DNA of 64,000 bases, from assembly GCA_034406715.1 (NCBI GenBank), contig CP137868.1, positions 1,240,001 through 1,304,000 on the forward strand, in the 5' to 3' direction. Shown piece after piece: positions 10,040 through 22,122 of this stretch (position 1 is its first letter; every line of letters starts with the position of its first letter). The notes below the pieces were generated by a model. That model did not search any database. It worked only from the letters and a program-made list of their open reading frames with translations, and was not told the DNA's origin. The position numbers were made by a program, and so were the translations under genes. The stretch comes from Rhodotorula mucilaginosa. Taxonomy: Eukaryota > Basidiomycota > Microbotryomycetes > Sporidiobolales > Sporidiobolaceae.

Positions 10040-12957
10040 CTATTGTTCGAGGTACGCGTAGCTGAACGAAAAGTCGTGCTTCCGCCGCTGGCACCACCCG
10101 GCTGTGGGTCGTCAAGAACCCAACGGCTCACGAGTCAGTTTCTCTTCGAACGGCCGAAGAGGTCACACTTCTCGATGCAGGGGCCCAAACGAGCGACGCA
10201 CCTTCCCAGTCAAAGTACAGGTAGACGCCCTGCTCGTACGAGTCGGTGATGGTCGTCGGCTCGTTCGCGCGCTGGAACCACGTCAGGTACTGCTTGTGGA
10301 ACCGCCAACTCTGCTTCTTCAACTCGTTCGCGGCGAGGTACTGCAGGTACGTTCCCGGGCGGTAGTAAAAGATGTAGAACAGCGTGTCGACGTCGAGCTT
10401 GGCGAACAAGGCTGGCGAGGCAAACTGCGAGGACGGTTCCTGCGGGTAGTACGACGGCGTCGCGTACGGATTCCGAGGCACGTAGTGGTTCGGCCTGCGC
10501 GGGGAAAGTGACTCTGTCAGAGGCTATACAGCAATACTCCGGACACGAGGGATCGACTCACTTCTCGGCGTCGAGCGGTTGCGGGATGTTGACAAGGCCG
10601 GCCTCCAGGACCTGATTGACCGAATCGAGGTCCTGTTCCCGTCGCAGGGCTACATTTTCCCCGCGCCATAGCAAAAACGTCAACAGACTGTCCAGCTTGA
10701 TTAGGTGCCGCTCGACTCGAGAGGCAGACTCACACTTCTGCTTCGCGCTCTCAAAGCTCGTGACCAAGTCGGCCAGACTACTCGGCAACCTCGAGTCCGC
10801 CTTGGCGTTCGGTTGTTGCGACTGCTGCTGCTGCTGCTGCTGCTGGGTCTGCGAACCTTCTTGTTGCGCTGCCGACGAGGACTGCGATTGTTGAGGCGCA
10901 TCCGGTGCCGAAGACGGAGCAGGGGAAGCGGATCCAGGCGCAGCCTGTGAGCGCGCGCCGGGAACATATCATCAGCATGCCGTTCTTCTCTGAACGTCAA
11001 GCAGCATGAAGCCTTTCGATCACGGCACTCACCGTTTGTGCCGGTGCTGGACTGGGCGTTGGACTCGGTGCCGGAGAAGTCGACGCCTCCTTCGCTTGCG
11101 AATCCGTCGCCGCCGATGTCGGGACCGTCAACCCTGGTGGAGCAGCCGGAGACGAGACTGCCACCGGTGCCGGCGCGGGCGCAGCCGTTGAAGGGGCAGA
11201 CGAAGCGGTGGTGGTCGTGGTAGTGGTGGCATTGGCGTTGGCAGCAGCAGCGGCGGCAGCGTAGCGGATAGGAGGCAAGGCGGGCGCGGGCGTGGTACGC
11301 GGAGCCGGATGAGACGAAGCCGGGCCCGAAACGGATCGCAGCGGCGTGGTGGTCGCTGCTGCTGAACTGGCAGGAACTCGAGCCGAGGACGACGACGACG
11401 ACGAATCGAGGCTCGCCTTCTTTTGCGGAGTCGGCTTGACCGGAGTTGCCTTTGCTGGCGTCTTGGTGCTGCTGTTGGTGGTGGTGGTCGTGGTCGTAAT
11501 CGAGGTGGTAGATTCTTCCTCGTGTGGCGGCATGGTGGCTTTCTTAGCCGGAGTCTTGGGTATAGGCGGAACGGGCGGGGCGGGTTCGGAATCGGCGACG
11601 GATTGAGAGTCGTGCGACGAGTGGTGGTCGTCCTGCCCGATCTGGAACATGTCCTCCTCGTCTTCGAGGTTCAGCTCGTCGTAGATGCCCTCGTCCTCCT
11701 CAAAGTCCTCCTCCTGCAGTTTCATGCGTCAATAACCGTCAGTCATCGCCTGGAGCGATTCGAAGTACCAGAGAGAGGAGGAGAAGGTGGAAGAGGTGGA
11801 GACGCACCGTATTCGACTCGACAAAGTACGCAATGTCGTCCTTGACATTCGTCACCGCGTCGGTCTGCAAGTTGCCGTTCTCGAGCAACCGCAAGATCAA
11901 CTCGAGCCGGTTGATGTGCCACGACCTCCGCTCGTTCAAGTGCTCGAGTTCCTCGAGCCGCTGTTCCCGCTCCGAGTCCTTCTTCTTTTGCCGCACGCTC
12001 TGGATCTGCTCGACTTCGGCTTCGGACTGCTCGACTTGTCGCGACAGTTCTTCGACCATGGTCTGGATCCACTGGCACATCTCGAGCTTTTGCTGCTCTT
12101 TCGGGTCGAGTTTCGTCGCCGCGTTGAGCCCTTCTTTCGAGAACGCCTTGGTCTTCATCTCCTTCTCGCACGCCTTGAACCGCTCCATTTGCTGTGCGTG
12201 CGAGGGAAACAAACAAGAGTCAGCAGCAATGTCGACCCATCGTCGTAGTGTGGCGGACAGCCGCCTCGATCTGCCTCGACGCACCGTCTCGATCAGTTTC
12301 CGGTTGTCGATCAGCGGCTGCTTGTCCTTGATGTCGTTGCTCGTCATCCATGTCTTGATCTGGTCTCGCAGTCGTTGCAGCTTCTTGATCTGAGTCTTGA
12401 GGTCCGACTCGAGCTTCTCCTTCTGCGTCTGGTTCGAAGAGGCCTGGATCTTTTCGAAAATCTGCGAGAAAGGCGCCCGAGTCAGCACCCATCTCGTTTC
12501 GCATGGCAGAGGTCTCATTCGTGGCTTACTCCTTCAAAGATCTCGACCTGTGCATTTGAAACCGGATCAGAGTCAGTTGCGGGTTCGTCAAGGCCGGTCT
12601 GCGACGAGCAGCGAAGGGAGACTCACGCCCTCCTGCACCTTCTTGAGGGTCTTGTCGATCTCGGCTGCGCGCAGTCATACGCAAGAAAGGTCAGGTCTAT
12701 CCCTCCAAGTGGGGGAGTTGCGGCTTCTGGGCGTTTAGGCTGCCGAGTGTCTGCTCTTGATGAGAATGGGCTCGGGGCGAGAGGGAGTCGTCTCCAGCCC
12801 CGCCGGCTGGAGAGCCTCGCCCGGTCGCTCGTCCTTGCGCTTCAGGTGACTTCCCAGACCATCCCCTGGCCGCTGGAGGCGATATGGGCGAGTTGGGTGT
12901 GGAGAGACGAGAGCGAGGTGGTGGCGGGCCCTTACTCTGCAGTTTCCGCGCAGCCAT
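10040..12957 (-). CDS. NOT3: CCR4-NOT complex subunit NOT3/NOT5 (CNOT3)
   Basis: Scaffold subunit of the CCR4-NOT deadenylase, which shortens mRNA poly(A) tails. Ten exons: 12936-12957, 12627-12664, 12530-12547 (only 18 nt), 12285-12461, 11808-12191, 11033-11713, 10734-10944, 10562-10649, 10202-10494 and 10040-10101; 657 aa. The N-terminal coiled coil carries EIDKTLKKVQEGVEIFEGIF and KKLQRLRDQIKTWMTSNDIK. An acidic EEDFEEDEGIYDELNLEDEE follows. The centre is Ser/Thr/Pro/Ala-rich with a glutamine run (10821-10845). The C-terminal NOT box holds FESAKQKSLRREQ, VPRNPYATPSYYPQ, TLFYIFYYRPGTYLQYLAAN, ELKKQSWRFHKQYLTWFQR and ends AGWCQRRKHDFSFSYAYLEQ. Every landmark of the family is present and in order, so the call is firm. 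Confidence 0.95.
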
Positions 12958-13228
12958 GCTCGCTGAGAGGAGACGGAGAGGAAGGGGCAGCTGTTCGCGT
13001 TCACTCCGAGTCTAGTCGAGCCTCGTCGAGCGTCAAGTCTAAACTCGTCGAGACTCGCGACGCTGCTGTCAGGCGTCGAAGAGAGAATCAGGGGGAAGCG
13101 ATGCGGCATTTTCCCTCTCTCGTCATGTAGACTTGCCAACAGAGTCAGGATGTGCTAGTTGCAACAATGCATACACAACAACAACAAATACGTGGGAAAA
13201 GGGAACATGACGGAACAGACCGGCCGGG
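12958..13228. other. NOT3 promoter and downstream region of the next gene
   Basis: About 270 bp with C/T-rich tracts on the NOT3 sense strand and no open frame with host codon bias. Probably promoter plus the 3' untranslated end of the gene at 13229-14439. Confidence 0.4.
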
Positions 13229-14439
13229 TCACCGTCTTCGCTTCTCGCCCTCATCTATCACCAGCCGCAGCCGCTCGACGCGCTCGCGCCCGTTCAGCGA
13301 CCTCTGTCCAAGGATGTCGAGCGCGGCGTCCAGCTGCGCCCGCACCTGCTTCGACAAGCGCTGCACGGCCCCGGGATGGTTCCGCCTCAGGAGCGCGAGC
13401 CGTTCCTCGACCGCCTTCTGGATCCGGTCGTCCCTCGCAAAGTAGTACAGCGGGATCGACTCGGCCGCGCGGATCTGGTCCTGCACGATGCTCCAGATCC
13501 CGAGGAGGACCAGGTCGCCGACGGCGTTGGCGAGGTACTCTTCGACCGAGGCGACGTGGGCGGCGGCGAGTTCGCGGCTGACCCATTTGAGCATGATTTG
13601 GTGCGCCGACGAGACGGGTTTCGCAGCCTGTGGGGACCGCAGCGCGAGCGAGAGGGTCGCCGTGCTTGATTGTAAGAACTTGTTCCCCTCTAGCATGACG
13701 ATCACTTGCAAGAAGGACGAGAGCAGCGACGTGTCGCCGTCGGGACCCGAGAGCGAAGCCGAGATGGCAATCTTGAGGTTGGCGCGCAAGGCCCTCAGAG
13801 TGGCCAACGTCGCCGGGTCCTTGGCCGCGAGTTCGTCGTCGGTCGTGTCGTTAACGCGGCGCGACATGGCCCCGACGAGCACGATCGCCATGTCGTGGTG
13901 CGATCTGCCCATCCGCATGGCGTACACGAGCGGGAGGGGTTGGCCCGGTGGGGAGGTGACGAGCAGGTCAAACTGGTGCGATTTGACGTCGAGGATGACG
14001 GCGAGGTCCTTTTTCTCGATCGCGCGCAACACCTCGAACGGTTCGTACTGTCCGCCCCCTCTCTTCTTGCCGCCGCCGGACCGTTTGGATCCGCCGTTCG
14101 TGACATGGAGAGTATCGCCTTCTCGAGGGTGAGCGGGATCGGTTTGCGGCGGAGCTGGTCTTGCGTCGAGAGGAGTTTCGACGGCAGAGGTGAGCGCCTC
14201 GTCGAGGATGTGCTGCTTCCTCGCCGAGTGGGCGTACTGCTCTGCCCGCTTGGAGATCTCGCTCGCTGGAGGCAACCGTTTCGCGAGCACCTGCACACCG
14301 GAGGGGCGTGAGCCGTCAGTCAGGGAGGGGATGATGACATGAGGACACGAACTGGGTTGCTAGGCAAGGCGGAGTGGCGGGGCGGACTGGCGTCTGTTCT
14401 CGGCGGTTTCTTGTCGATGTAGTACTCGTAGTTGAGCAT
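13229..14439 (-). CDS. Unrecognised protein, possibly ankyrin-like helical repeat
   Basis: Two exons, 14353-14439 and 13229-14290, give 382 aa; donor GTTCGT keeps phase 0. The first exon starts MLNYEYYIDKKPP. After a basic Gly/Lys-rich linker comes a well-biased helical region: VLRAIEKKDLAVILDVKSHQ, FDLLVTSPPGQPLPLVYAMR, MGRSHHDMAIVLVGAMSRRV, then LLGIWSIVQDQIRAAESIPL and YYFARDDRIQKAVEERLALL. The GQPLPLVYAMRMGRSHHDMA stretch resembles an ankyrin-type repeat, but I cannot place the protein in a named family. There is no signal peptide and no transmembrane segment, so it is probably cytosolic or nuclear. It shares a 111-bp divergent promoter with PEX11. I offer no function. Confidence 0.7.
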
Positions 14440-14550
14440 CCCTGCCCTCGCTGTCGGTGGTCCGAGTCCGGCAACACGGCAACACGAGTCGGCCGAGAGA
14501 AGCGTCTCGTTCTCTTGGACGTCTGCGCAACTGGATCCGGTCCCGCAGCG
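14440..14550. promoter_or_regulatory. 111-bp divergent promoter (unknown gene / PEX11)
   Basis: The start codons of the gene at 13229-14439 (-) and PEX11 (+) are only 111 bp apart, so both must share regulatory DNA. No TATA-like box was seen by eye. Confidence 0.55.
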
Positions 14551-15968
14551 ATGGACGAGCAAGTCGGATCTACGCATTCTGTACCGCTCTCACCGGCGAC
14601 TGCAACACTCCCCGAACCCCTACCGGACGTCACCAAGGTGCGGCCACCTCTCTCTCTTCGCACGTGAATCCGACCACTGCTGACAAGGCTGACATGGTTT
14701 GCAACCCTCGAGCAGATCGTACACGTACCTGCGACGCGTAGGCGATCAGCCCGTCGGCAGGCAGTCGGGTTCCTGCGCTCTCCGGATGGCAGAGACGCCG
14801 CCCTCGTGCGTCTCAGTCGCAAATCGGCGGCTCTCGCTTCAATCGACCACAATCAGGAGCGCTGATGCTCGCACGCTCACAGCGCCTCGTGCAGTACACT
14901 CTGCGCTTCGCGCTGACGTACCAGAGACGGACACGCCACCGCAATAAAGTGCACGAGCGCCTCCTCGCGGTGGTTTCCCTCCTCGCGGCTCTTCGGAGAG
15001 TCGCCGCGCTGCATCAATTACTCGTCTCGCTCCTCCCCGCGAGCGAGTTTCTTGGCCTTGCATCAAGACCGGCACGACTACCCAACGAAATCAAACCGGC
15101 CGTACCGGAAGCGATTCCAGGTCCCCGACAGCTCGTCACCCAAGATTGGCTCGACGCCGTGACCCGCATCACCTGCCAATCCCTCGACGTCGCCTCCCTC
15201 CTCGCCTCCAACATCTACCTCTTCTCGCGCCTCGGTCTCGTGCCGCTCTCGATCCGTACGACCTGCCGCGTCGACAAGGTCTCGGATTTCGCGACCCTCG
15301 TCGCTGCCGCTGTGGGTCTCGCTTCGGTCGCAAGGAAACGCGCACAGCTGTACCGGGTTGGGAAACAGGCGAGGAAGAATGCGATTCAGGCCGAGTCGAG
15401 GCTGGAGGAGCTCGAGTTTTGGGAACAGCGGCGGGCTCGGTCTCGGTGTCGGTCTCGCCGGGTCGGATTGGACCCGGCCGCGCACGCGCAAGGCGAGGGG
15501 AAAGAGGCGGATGTGCACGAGGCGCCGGCTAGTGAGCTCGCGGATGAAGAAGAAGAGCGCACGCAGTTGCGCGACCGCGTGCGGCAGGAGCGGAGGACCC
15601 TGCGCGGATTGAAAGACCAACTCGGCGAGTTGTGGTGGGAACGGCTCCGACTCGGCGCGGACGGACTCTTTGCGCGTGAGTCTGCACTCTTGCGGTTCCT
15701 CCCAATCTCCCTGCGCTCTGTTGCTGACTCGAGACGCGCCGTCGCCTTTTTCTCTTGCTTGGGCCGCCCTCACAGTGTACGACGCGCTCGAGCTTTCGGT
15801 CGCGTCCGAGTCGGTCAAGAGTCTTGCAGGGATCACTGCGGCTGGGATCGAGTGAGTCCCGCGTACGATTCTAGCTCCGGGCTGAAGAGCGCTGACCGTT
15901 TGTCGCGCTCCGGCACCAGGTTCTCGCAAGTATGGACGCAGCATTTCGGAGGAGGGAAATTCACGTGA
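14551..15968 (+). CDS. PEX11: PEX11-family peroxisome division protein
   Basis: Membrane-bending protein that elongates peroxisomes before fission. Exons 14551-14637, 14761-14805, 14883-15675, 15776-15851 and 15920-15968 give 349 aa. The N-terminal family signature is split over introns: AVGFLRSPDGRDAAL joins RLVQYTLRFAL. Hydrophobic stretches include LLAVVSLLAALRRVAALHQL and ITCQSLDVASLLASNIYLFS, typical of the membrane-inserted region. The middle holds an Arg-rich and Glu-rich linker (about residues 210-265). The C-terminal part YDALELSVASESVKSLAGIT fits the last amphipathic/TM segment. The second exon border was chosen so that the GRDAALRLVQY motif is continuous. It resembles the longer fungal PEX11/PEX11C forms rather than the 236-aa yeast protein. 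Confidence 0.82.
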
Positions 15969-16260
15969 ACGTGCGCAAATCAGGCGGCGGTCTTTCTCGC
16001 GAAACAGCCTGTAGCTACCTCGCTCTATTCAGCTAATTGCAAATACACTGCACACTCGAGTCCGAGCGCCCCTCCATTTGGTTGTTTGTTTTGCCCTCGT
16101 CGACTTGTCCGATCGAATGAAGCCAAGCCTCGGAGATCGACTCCGTCTGCATCCTCTCCGCTCACTACACTCGACTGATGCCCTGCTAGAATCTTACACA
16201 CGCTCCTTTCGTCAACTACACACTCGCTTGATACCCTCCTATACCCCCCCAAGGCCCGCC

Positions 16261-19200
16261 ATGGCACCTCGCCGCTCGCGCTTCGCCGCCCTCTCGGTCG
16301 CGGCTGCTGCGTTTGTTTGCACGCTGGCGACTGCACCCCGCGCGGCTGCGTTCAAGACCGGGAACTCGGGCAGCGATGTCGTGCCCGGTAGCTACATCAT
16401 CCAGGTCAACACGTCCAGCGCCGCGCTCAGCAAGCGGGGCATGACCCCCTTCACCGTCCGTCTCTCACTCAACTTTTCTCTCTTTCTCCGGAATCGCGTT
16501 GTACTGACCGGCCCTCTCCGCGCAACGCAGGCACTCGAACACACCCTCGCGGCCGTGTCGAATCAGGGCGTACAGTACTCGATCCGGCAGCGCTTCGATG
16601 CGATCCCGGACGCGTTCATGGGCGTCAGCATGCAGGTCGGCAACGATGTCACCATGGAACAACTCGCCCAGATCTCGGGAGTCGAGGTGCGCGTCCTCCT
16701 CCCGTTCCCTGAGTGCATGACTCGAGGCGCCAGATGAGCTGACACCGACCGCTCGTACTACACAGCGCGTTTGGCCCGTCCGGACGCTGCGCCTCCCGAC
16801 CGAACCTGTCGTCGAAGACTACCAACCCATCGACCAATCCGCCATGTCCCGTCGCGACTTTGCTCCGGAGCATGACGCGACCGCGCACCTCGAGAAGCGA
16901 GGGACAACGTTCCCGCCCGCGTCCGCGTACACGAACGACCAGTTCTACCCGCACCAAGACACCGGAATCGACGTCCTGCACAACCGCGGCATCCTGGGAG
17001 AAGGTATCAAGGTGAGTCGAGCCACTTCCTATGTGTATGTGAAAACGGCCACTGAAACGCGACGACGGACGCGCGCGCGCAGATTGTGGTGATTGACGAG
17101 GGCGTCGATTATACCCATCCGATCCTCGGAGGTTGCTTTGGCTCTGGCTGCCAAATCTCGTTCGGTTACGACTTTGCCGGAGATGCGTTCAATGGGCTCA
17201 ACACCCCGCGGCCCGATGCTGATCCTTGTGAGTGCGCCAGGAATTGCTTTCCGCTCGAAGACTCTGATTTCTGACAATAGTCTGTCCTCTTGGCAGTCGC
17301 GAACTGTACTACCCACGGTTCGTCTTTCCATGAAGCCTCGCCTTTGCCAAGCAGTCACTGACACCAGGACCGCCTCGTAGGCACGCACGTCACCGGCACG
17401 ATCGGCGCGCTCGCCAATTCGTACGGTTTCAGCGGTGCCGCTCCCGCCGCCACCCTCGGTCACTACCGCGTCTTTGGCTGCACAGGCCAGACGTCCGACG
17501 ACCTCGTCCTCGCCGCGGTTCAGCGCGCCGTCTTGGTCGACAAGGTCGACATCATCTCGCTCTCGCTCGGGACTTCGGTCGGCTGGCTCGACAATACGCC
17601 GATTCAGATCTATCAGGACTACCTTGCCACGATCGGAGTGCACATTGTCGCTGCTGCGGGTAACGAACGCACCGAGGGCTTGTTCTATTCGGAGCAACCG
17701 GCTGCCGGTCTCTTGACGAACGCAGTCGGCGCAACGTACGCCCTTCCAGTCTTTTGCCAAGCAAAAGTAAACCCCGACTGAATCTATTCTACTCCGTATA
17801 CAGCGACCCGAAGACTTTGCCCGCCTACCAGGCTCTCCTGACGGGCGGCGGTAGCGGCCTGATCCCGTACTCCTCGCCCGCGCCGCTCGTCTTCCCCGCC
17901 CCGAGCCGCATCTACTTCACCTCGACCAACCCCAACCTCTCGGGCGATGCCTGCTCGGCCTTGCCGGCTTCGACGCCGAACTTGTCCGACAAGGTGGTGA
18001 TCGTCAGGCGCGGCGGTTGCGACTTTACCGTCAAGCTGGCCAACGTCGGCAAAGCTGGAGGGTTCGTTTCGACCCTCTCTAGGGCTTTCCCGTATCTCCC
18101 TGCTGATGAGGCAATCGCGGATCTTGCAGGAAAGCTGTCTTGGTCTACAACACCCCGAACACCCTCGTCATTCCTCAACTCAACGTCGGCACCTCTGGCT
18201 TGCAAGCCGTTGGAAGTTTGCGCTACGAGGAAGGAATCAAGGTGTGTGAAGGAGCGTTCGCTGACCGTGACTAGTTGCGCGGAGTTTACTGAAACGTTAT
18301 ATGGCCCCGCAGCTCTTGAACCTGTACACCTCTCAGCCGAATGGCGTCTTCATCAGTTTCCGCGGAAAGCAGCTCGTTCCCGGCGTCACGGACAATTTCT
18401 CCGGTGGTCTCACTGCGTGCGTCGCGACCGTGGCCGAGTTATCAGACGCAGGATATGATTGCTGATGGCTCGCGTGATGATAGGCCCTATACGACTTTCG
18501 GACCGACGAACGACATGAACCTCTTCCCTTCGATTTCGGCTCCGGGTTCTTCGATCCTGTCGACTGTCCCCGGTGGACTCGGCATCATGCGCGGTACCAG
18601 CATGGCCACGCCGCTCGTCTGTACGTCGAATCTCCCGTTCATCCGCTGCTTCGACTTCCGCTAACGCATTTCGCACGACCGTAGCCGGAGCTCTCGCGCT
18701 CATTCTTAGCGCTCGCAAGAATGACGGCCTGAGCGTGTCGCAAGCGCGTGCGCTAATGATGTCGACAAGTGTGCAAGCTCCGTCGACGTACCAGGGCTCG
18801 CTCGCAGACACCGTCACTTTGCAAGGCGCCGGTAAGAAAGAACAGCTTTTGAGGCTTGACTTAACCCTAAGCTGGAAAAGACTGATTTTTTTTTTTTGTT
18901 CCGGGGGGCAGGTGTGATCAATGCTCAGCGCGCGGTCGACATGCGTACCCTCGTCTCGCCCGCGCAGATCATGCTCAACGACACGAAATATTTCAACGGC
19001 ATTCACACCATCACGATCAACAACCTCGAGGCGGTCCCGGTGACGTACACCCTCTCAAACATGAATGCGCGTGCAGTAACGACCTACAACAACGTGAGAC
19101 TTGAGCGGACAATCTCAGAACGCCGGGCACAAGCTAACGGCGGGTGGACTATTCACAGGGCGCGTCTAACGATGTTCTCGTCTCGACCACTCCCAACACG

Positions 19201-20175
19201 ATCAATCTCCCTCCGGCGACGGTCACCTTTAGCCAGAACGGCTTCACGCTCCCGGCCGGAGGAAAGATCGAAGTCACGGCCTTCTTCAGTCAGCCGAGAG
19301 TGACATGGCCGCAGCGCGACCTCTTTGCGCTCTACTCGGGCTACGTTCGCATCGACGCCCAGCTGCAGGGCGCCTCATCTCCTCAACCTTACACGAGTGA
19401 GTCGTGATTGCGCGGAATAGTTGTCTTTGAGCTACCCTGACACCGATCGACCGCACACAGTTCCGTACCTCGGCCTGCTCGCTCAGCTCGTTGACATGCA
19501 TGGTCGGTTCCCCTTTTTCTCTTCCTAGTCCGCCCGCGCGATGACCACATGCGCTGATACGTTTGCGTCCGACAGTGCTTGACTCGACTGCGGCTGCGCT
19601 CGGCGCGGCTTTGCCTTTCATCGCCGTTGGGCAGGACATTCAGTCCGGTCCGGCCAACTTTTCGCTGTCGGACCGGAACGGCCCGCCGACTTGCTACTTC
19701 CGCCTCGCGGGCGGTACGCGCATCCTCTTGCTCGACCTCGTCGACGGCGACCTCAACTATGCTGCGACCATCCCGGCCGTGCAGAACCCGCCCCAACGGA
19801 TGGCAAAGCGCTCGCTCGAAGCTCGCGCTGCCGACCAGCCTGAGCCTTTCCCTAACTCGTTCGCCCTCGTCCCGCGCTACGGTACCATCTACAGTCCGTA
19901 CTACTGGCCGCCGCGCGATGCCCTCGTGACGAGCACTACGGACTATGAGATTCCCATCACTGGCACCTACACCACGAGGGACGGCTCGGTCAAGCAGGCC
20001 CAGCTCGGCAAGAGCTACAAGGTCCTCCTCCGGTAAGACGCTTCGGACGCTCGAGACCGCTGCTGCTTTTGCTGACTGTGACTTGTCGAGCAGAGCGCTG
20101 CGCAACACGGCCGACCCCGGTTACTCTTCATCTTACGAGTCGTGGCTGTCGCCACCTTTCACTCTGCAGGCTTAA
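16261..20175 (+). CDS. Secreted subtilisin-like serine protease (S8) with PA domain
   Basis: Sixteen exons: 16261-16455, 16531-16686, 16766-17011, 17083-17227, 17297-17317, 17381-17735, 17804-18061, 18130-18241, 18313-18416, 18484-18620, 18685-18831, 18912-19093, 19159-19396, 19461-19502, 19576-20032 and 20094-20175; 958 aa. Seen in order: signal peptide (ending near PRAAAF), an I9-type propeptide (SYIIQVN, then AFMGVSMQ), catalytic Asp204 in VVIDEGVDYTHP, catalytic His254 in HGTHVTG, PA domain (KVVIVRRGGCDFTVKLANVG) and catalytic Ser570 in RGTSMATP, then a long C-terminal Fn3-like region. This order matches the large extracellular fungal/bacterial subtilases of the minor extracellular protease (Vpr) type. 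All three catalytic residues are present, so it should be active after propeptide removal. Substrates are unknown. The intron before 18912 holds a T-run of about 12. Confidence 0.93.
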
Positions 20176-20337
20176 GCCGCAACTTTAATCCCTCCTATAC
20201 CCATTTTTCGTCTTTCCAGCTCTGTCTCTTTTTCTCGAAGAGTCCTGGCCTGCGAGCCCCATCTTTGTTCTAGACCTGTTGGCTGTAAAGGATACAGGTA
20301 TTTCTACACAGGGTACTGGCTACACGAAGGTTGCGTT

Positions 20338-22122
20338 TCATGTCGCATGCGCTTGCTGGAGGTCGTACAACATCATGTCGGCCCAAAGATAGCTTCCAGG
20401 GACCGGCTCGCCGTGCAGGCGATCCGTCTGGTGAGGTTGATATCCCTTGAGCACGTTGCCGAATTCGCTGATGCGGAAGCCCGCTCCGGGCGCTTTGTAG
20501 ACGACGCTCGACTCGTGAGTAGTGCGCTTGCTCGCTTGCGAGCGCATGATCGAGTTGATCTGGTCGACGCGTTCGTGTGCGAAATAAGGAGCGGCGTTGT
20601 TGGAATCGTCGCTTGAGGTCGAGCGGGAACTCGTCTTGTCCTGCGCGGGCGAGGCATGCATTAGTCGATTGTGCGGGCGAAAAGACACCTCAAGACGGCT
20701 TGACGCACCAAGAAATAATCAATCTCGGCCTTGTGGTCGAACGAGAAGTACATCGTCCGCCAGATCTTGGTGCTCGCGGTCAGGAAGGCCGCCTGAAGAC
20801 GGTTCCCGGTAGCAGCGAGTCGATTCCGGAACCACGCGAGGCGATCCGGCGACAGCGGTTCGTTCGTGTTTCGCTGCGCGGCCACGTCCTGCTCCGCCCA
20901 GCGAGCGAGGTCCCAAGTTCCCGGAGCAAACTCGACGTAGTCCGGAGCATTTGGCCGACCATCGGCGCGGATGTTGGACAAGAGCGGCTTGATCACGTCC
21001 GAGATCCGACGTTCGAGCACCTCCGGCGCCGTGTATTGCGGATTCTGGCGAGTTGACCAGTACTCGTCTTGACCGAAGCCGTAGTGGAGGACAGAGAGTA
21101 GCTGAAGGCGAGGGTTTGGGTCAACCGTGTTGAAAAATCTCCACCATGTGCGCGTGTAGTACTCACGAGGAGATCGAAATGAGGGACGTAGCACATCCTC
21201 GGCCGGCCAGCGTCTCGGTACGCGTTGCTTGACCTCGGCGATAATCGGTTCGCTCGCTGACCTTCCGCTACCTTGGCGCGGGACGACGTGCGCGACCGCC
21301 CTGAAGCCGGCGCCCACTTGTGCGTCGGACGGATCACCTCCGAGTCTTCGCCCATCAGGGCGCAGAAGTTTTCCACCTGTTCGCGACTAGCGGCGTCTCC
21401 GATCAGGAGGACCGTCTTGCCGCGCAACCAGTCGAACTCGGTCGGAGCAATCGTTTCGCGTTGGTACCGCTCGTCGAGGAAGCGCAATCGGGCGAAGAGA
21501 TTCGGCGGTTGGCATTTCGGGTCGTGGGGTCGCCAGCGATTCTGGTCCGGATCCGACAAGTCGACTTGCAGCTCGCCCTCGGCTGCATAAGGATGACACG
21601 GAGGCGTCGAGCCTGCGGTGTAGAGGCGCGAGACGAAGCCGGCTGGCTCTTGCGCTGGTCTGTTTCTGTCCAGAAAGACTCGAGTAAGCTTCTGATCCTC
21701 GTGCCCCCGAGATCATCAGGAGGTACGTACGCGGAAGGGAGCGCGCAAAGGATGACGATCGTGAGGCACAAGGATGCGACGCCTAGCACGAGGGTGGCGC
21801 GAAGCGACTTTGCCGGCACATATGCGCCTCCTTTCGGCGGCGTCCGCCACATGAGCGGCGCTTTCTCCGCCAAGGTCGTCGAGAGCAGCCGCGGCGCCGG
21901 TCTCTTCCATTCGCCGCCGTTGAGCTTCTTGATCGAGGCGTCCAGGTCCCACGCCATGAGGGGCGGCGAAGGCGGCAAAGTCACGTCGCCAGTTCGTTCG
22001 TCGTAGGGTACGCATGCGGGAGGCGAATCCTCGACCGAACTCGCCGGCGAAACAGGCGGCAGCTGGGCGAGTCTTGATACCGAGCTACGCTGGCGCAGAT
22101 GCGTCGGTACGGCGAACGGCAT
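20338..22122 (-). CDS. Type II membrane protein with SGNH/GDS-esterase-like luminal domain
   Basis: Exons 21731-22122, 21167-21659, 20709-21101 and 20338-20640 give 526 aa. A cytosolic N-terminus is followed by one TM helix (TLVLGVASLCLTIVILCALP), then a luminal/extracellular domain. This starts with the block-I-like GKTVLLIGDAASREQVENFC (residues 211-230), followed by PRMCYVPHFDLL, LLSVLHYGFGQDEYW and SNIRADGRPNAPDYVEFAPG TWDLARW in sequence. The layout recalls PC-esterase/Cas1-like GDS proteins that act on wall polysaccharides. Here the usual Ser of the GDS motif is Ala (GDA, 218-220), so catalysis is doubtful. I recall similar uncharacterised proteins in red yeasts, but this rests on memory. 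The start is the first ATG before the TM segment. Confidence 0.65.
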
